This document shows positions 60,979 to 64,000 of a stretch of DNA of 64,000 bases, piece by piece. The stretch comes from Ceriagrion tenellum (taxonomy: Eukaryota > Arthropoda > Insecta > Odonata > Coenagrionidae): assembly GCA_963169105.1 (NCBI GenBank), contig OY720639.1, forward strand, positions 96,050,559 to 96,114,558. The letters are read 5' to 3'. The position numbers were made by a program, and so were the translations under genes. The notes under the pieces were generated by a model. The model searched no databases, was not told the origin of the DNA, and saw nothing but the letters and a program-made list of their open reading frames with translations. Positions within the stretch are counted from its first letter, which is position 1. The number at the start of each line of letters is the position of its first letter.

Positions 60979-61870
60979 TGTAGGGCGCTGATTATCTGTG
61001 CTAATGGAGGGGAAGCCCAGTTGGATAATTATCTGTCTGGGCTATTATTATAATCAAAATCAATGGATGGTTTCAGTACTCTGACTTCTCGAAGTCTTTT
61101 TTGCATATTGTGACAAAATACTCTTATTCCTGTTGTATAATTTTGTGTACATGGCAATTTTTCATTCCATTTACTTCCTTGAAACATTTCACCAGCTAAA
61201 TTTGATGTCTGTTAATTACATGCAATAATTACACTCCATTAATTCATGGAACTTCCAATGGTGAAGCTTTTATTTAGGCATGTAATGCATTCCAGTTTAA
61301 TGTATCTATGTGTAATATTTGCCTGTATGTTATAGTTTAAAGTCATGATTGCAATGTATTACACTCATCATGAGAAATTTGACAATGCCTATTGGCAAAA
61401 TTTGCTTTACATTTATTTTAACTTTGGAGACTTTCGTCAAGATAGCTGAAGAACACTTGCAAGCCTGTAGCTCCTCGGAGTCCAATTTCTCCACCCCAAG
61501 CAATAGCTAGCCCAGACTTATGTCTCAGCAATTAGTGGTCACCCTTCAGGATTTATGAGTTCTGCATCTTCGTTTTTACTCTGCCTGCGCTTGAAGTAAA
61601 GTTGAAGTAAAGAAGTTGAAGTAAAGCTTGAAGTAAAAAAAAAAGTAAAGAAGTAAAAAGAAGAAGTCAAGGTCCAACCACCCCAATTCCGTGGTTGCTT
61701 ACTATGTACCACTTCGAGGAAAGATCTCCTTTGGATGCCCTTCCAATTATATTCAACTTCTCAAAAATGTCTTAGATGAAGTGGTTCCTCTTTCTTGAAG
61801 TATTAGACATTTTATATCAATTACATTGGTGTAGTAAACTAAGTAAATACAAAGCAGGCATGGAAATGTA
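60979..61870 (-). mobile_element. Internally deleted Tigger relative
   Basis: 'ctaatggaggggaagccca' near 61,000 and 'ttccatttactt..tgaaacatttcacca' near 61,170 match the left end of the element at 48861. The right part (61,700-61,830) matches the start of its transposase coding region, including the segment for the helix-turn-helix. Most of the transposase is missing. This is the classic origin of a MITE from an autonomous parent. Confidence 0.8.
61598..61672 (+). repeat. Imperfect GAAGTAAA microsatellite
   Basis: Repeats of 'gaagtaaag' with variants and a 10-A run inside the deleted Tigger copy. It probably arose by slippage after the deletion. Confidence 0.85.
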
Positions 61871-62369
61871 AGGGAATCAGAACTCCGCCAAATTTATTAT
61901 TTTCTCTGAAATATAACCCAAATATTGGCTATGCATTGTATTGGCTGGGAAATGTTAGCTGTATATGGTATTTTATGGTCTAACTTAACTAGGGTGACCA
62001 GATGTCAAGGGTGACCAGATTCTTAACAATATTGTCCCTTTTTTTTGTTGTGTCCCATTGCCCCAGCAAATTTTGAATGGGATGTTAAATGTACTGTTTT
62101 TCTGTATGTATTTACAATAACCTTATCTCTTTTCTTTGCTTTATTTTCTGATTTTGTTTCATTCTGGTCTCATTCGTTTATATTTGATTACTGAGGTGAA
62201 GACAAATCTCGAATGGCTTCGGGCACTCAGCTGAAAAAAGAAATAATCTCTGATTAGCAGTAGCTCTTTCATTTCAAGTAGCTACCACCTGGAAACATCT
62301 TCAAAGCTAGGTGTTGCAAGCTTGCTCTGTTGTTCATTGTTTGTGATTCATGTGGTTCAAGATTCACCT

Positions 62370-63700
62370 GCACATTGTTATGTTTGGGGAAAAGAAAGTG
62401 TACTTTTCCAAAATCCTGAAAGAAGAGTATCCTTTCCTGAAGGATGGCACCTCAGCCACAAATGTGGAATGTGCCTATGTTGTTCGGTAATGTAGTAAGT
62501 TTCGAACGTCAGTTGTTTCTTAAATTTTAAAGATTTTGGAGGATACAAAAAAATAACCTGGAGGATATGAATGTATTATTGAGCCTTGATGTGGTTTCAC
62601 TTTTCTGAAAAGGACCTTTCATCCTCGTAAACGCAGGGATCAAGAAGAACTGCCAGCCATGACTTGTTTACCTAATGTCTCAACAGTATCCGGCAGGATC
62701 TCCAAAGTACTGAAGCGACACAATAATGCAAGCCCACAGCGAAAATCAGGGACTTGGTAATGTGAGCAAACGATTTAATTGGGCTGAAGATGCTCGGAGT
62801 CTAAAATGTTCCCGGTGGATATAGTAAGACCTACATTGAAGAGATAGGATGAACAAAAAATATGTGCCCCAAGGAGTACCTGCAGATCTTAAGGCTTGGA
62901 CAACTGGAGAAATCTGCCATAGCTGAGCATGGTATTACATATAGCCATGACATTGTCTTCAAGTGTTTGAAGTGGTTGAGCTATCCCTCCAGCTATTGGG
63001 ACTGAGTGATGAAGGAAGACATAGAGATCTGGATGGAGAGTAACAACTTAAATCGTGACTGAGGCTTTTCTCTAAGTAAGAAGTGGCTGCCAATCCTGAA
63101 GGTAGTGGAATGCTCTAGGAAAAATTGGCATCAAAACCAAGAATAGGAACCAATCATAGGAAATCCCGCCAAGGGCACCACTGCTATATATTGGGGACCT
63201 CTAGAGGATTCAGGGATAGCTTCCCTGATGAGGAGGGCTGTGTCGGACTTCGTAATGTCAGAAAAAATGGTACAACTCACCTGGATGGTGACCTGAGTAA
63301 ACTTCATTCAATGAAATTTATCTCAGTGTGGCATTGCTGCTACATTGTGTCATCTTTTATTCTACCCCACTACATTTTACTTCCTTCCTGTTTTATGCCC
63401 TCCAGCCTTATTGCTCATGATACCCTTCATACTTCACTCTTAAGATTTTCATTTTCTATTTGGTATAAATTATGAATTTCAATCCCAAACCTTTCACAAT
63501 GGTTCCTTTAACGTGCTTAACATGTAATGCAGTCTCTTGATTTTTAGGCTGATGAAGTGGCTGTTGTCAACAAAAGTCACTGACCTCATCCGCTTCCTCC
63601 TTTCATTCCCGTCAATCAGCCCTTATAGTTTTTCTCCAGCCGTTTCCTGAGGGCACACATTAGGAAGATATAATAATAATAATACACAACATTATTTCTT
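62370..63700 (+). pseudogene. Penelope-like retroelement relic with GIY-YIG endonuclease
   Basis: Frame pieces on the plus strand: ISKVLKRHN at 62700 (the post-RT 'I..VL..HN' block), then GGYSKTYIEEIG near 62813 (remains of the GIY-YIG nuclease, normally ..GKTYIGETGR), then from about 62,866 LRLGQLEKSAIAEH, SYWD, EDIEIWMESNNLNRD and SKKWLPILK, the conserved end of the domain. At least two frameshifts and three stops break it. The 62,377-62,466 piece (KVYFSKILKEEYPFLKDG) recalls a short N-terminal zinc-finger region of other transposons and may be a separate insertion. Same strand as RNF19. Confidence 0.8.
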
Positions 63701-64000
63701 CCTTGCCTCTTACTGTTCATCTTGATTCGTTTTTCAATGTGAGAAATTGAAGTCCAAAGGAGAGGCCAGCTCCATTGTAACTTAACTGGCTGAAGCACTC
63801 AGATCAGATCGACCAATTGAGGTTGGATCTCCAGTCTAGGGGAATGATTTTTCCTTTATGGAATTTTGCACAGTTACTTAGATAGTCAGCCAATTCAGCT
63901 CATACAAATGAAGATGAAGATTGAGAAGGGATTCATTATGGATATTTACAGCTCTATTTTATCCTTAGAATCACAAATTTAAGTATTGCATTACACAAAT

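Noticed and set aside
63541..63690. CTGATGAAG at 63551 considered as a hammerhead core
   Set aside because: No GAAA closes a stem II at the right distance; the sequence fits better as the tail of the Penelope-like coding relic.

Overview
The window is eukaryotic and looks like an arthropod (most likely insect) nuclear genome. It is AT-rich, genes are split by long introns with GT-AG junctions, and most of the sequence is intergenic or intronic and full of decayed non-LTR retrotransposons, Penelope-like elements, a Tigger/pogo-type DNA transposon and several short inverted-repeat elements. I see no operon-like layout, rRNA gene, convincing functional tRNA gene or CRISPR array. The species cannot be named from this sequence alone.

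One gene is certain. Six coding exons on the + strand between 43,852 and 58,025 encode the first 505 residues of an RNF19 (dorfin)-type RING-IBR-RING E3 ubiquitin ligase. All five internal junctions keep the reading frame. RING1, IBR and RING2 have every expected metal ligand, and the RING2 catalytic cysteine is present. The exons for the two C-terminal transmembrane helices should follow, but they were not found in the remaining 6 kb, so the gene runs off the right edge. Its 5' UTR exon starts at about 43,688 or 43,782. The true promoter is upstream and unidentified; CpG-rich segments at 22.0-22.6, 23.9-24.25, 36.6-36.8 and 39.9-40.15 kb are candidates.

1-43.7 kb has no confident host gene. 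It begins with a diverged, partly inverted repeat array (0.1-2.3 kb), followed by a GC-richer open frame on the minus strand (2.65-3.09 kb) that faintly resembles a HORMA domain. Other landmarks are foldback repeats at 2.3-2.6, 6.2-6.45 and 10.5-10.96 kb, a Harbinger-like element with perfect 17-bp termini (14,958-15,984), LINE 3' fragments on the minus strand (24.7-25.8, 30.5, 32.1-33.1, 33.2-33.8, 35.2-35.7 kb), a 324-codon open frame matching the N-terminal part of Penelope-like polyproteins (28.8-29.8 kb), and a 373-bp inverted-repeat element at 36 kb.

The RNF19 introns hold two opposite copies of a ~570-bp MITE-like element, a full-length but broken Tigger transposon plus an internally deleted sister copy, small tandem duplications, and a decayed Penelope-like GIY-YIG endonuclease near the right end.

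The most interesting signal is at 10.5-10.96 kb. Two perfect-core, type I hammerhead-ribozyme-like folds lie in opposite orientations in the arms of an inverted repeat. They enclose a 206-bp segment that is ~97% identical to a second copy 1 kb upstream. A related fold with a compensated stem II is found at 2.5 kb, again inside an inverted repeat, and two weaker versions lie in RNF19 introns.
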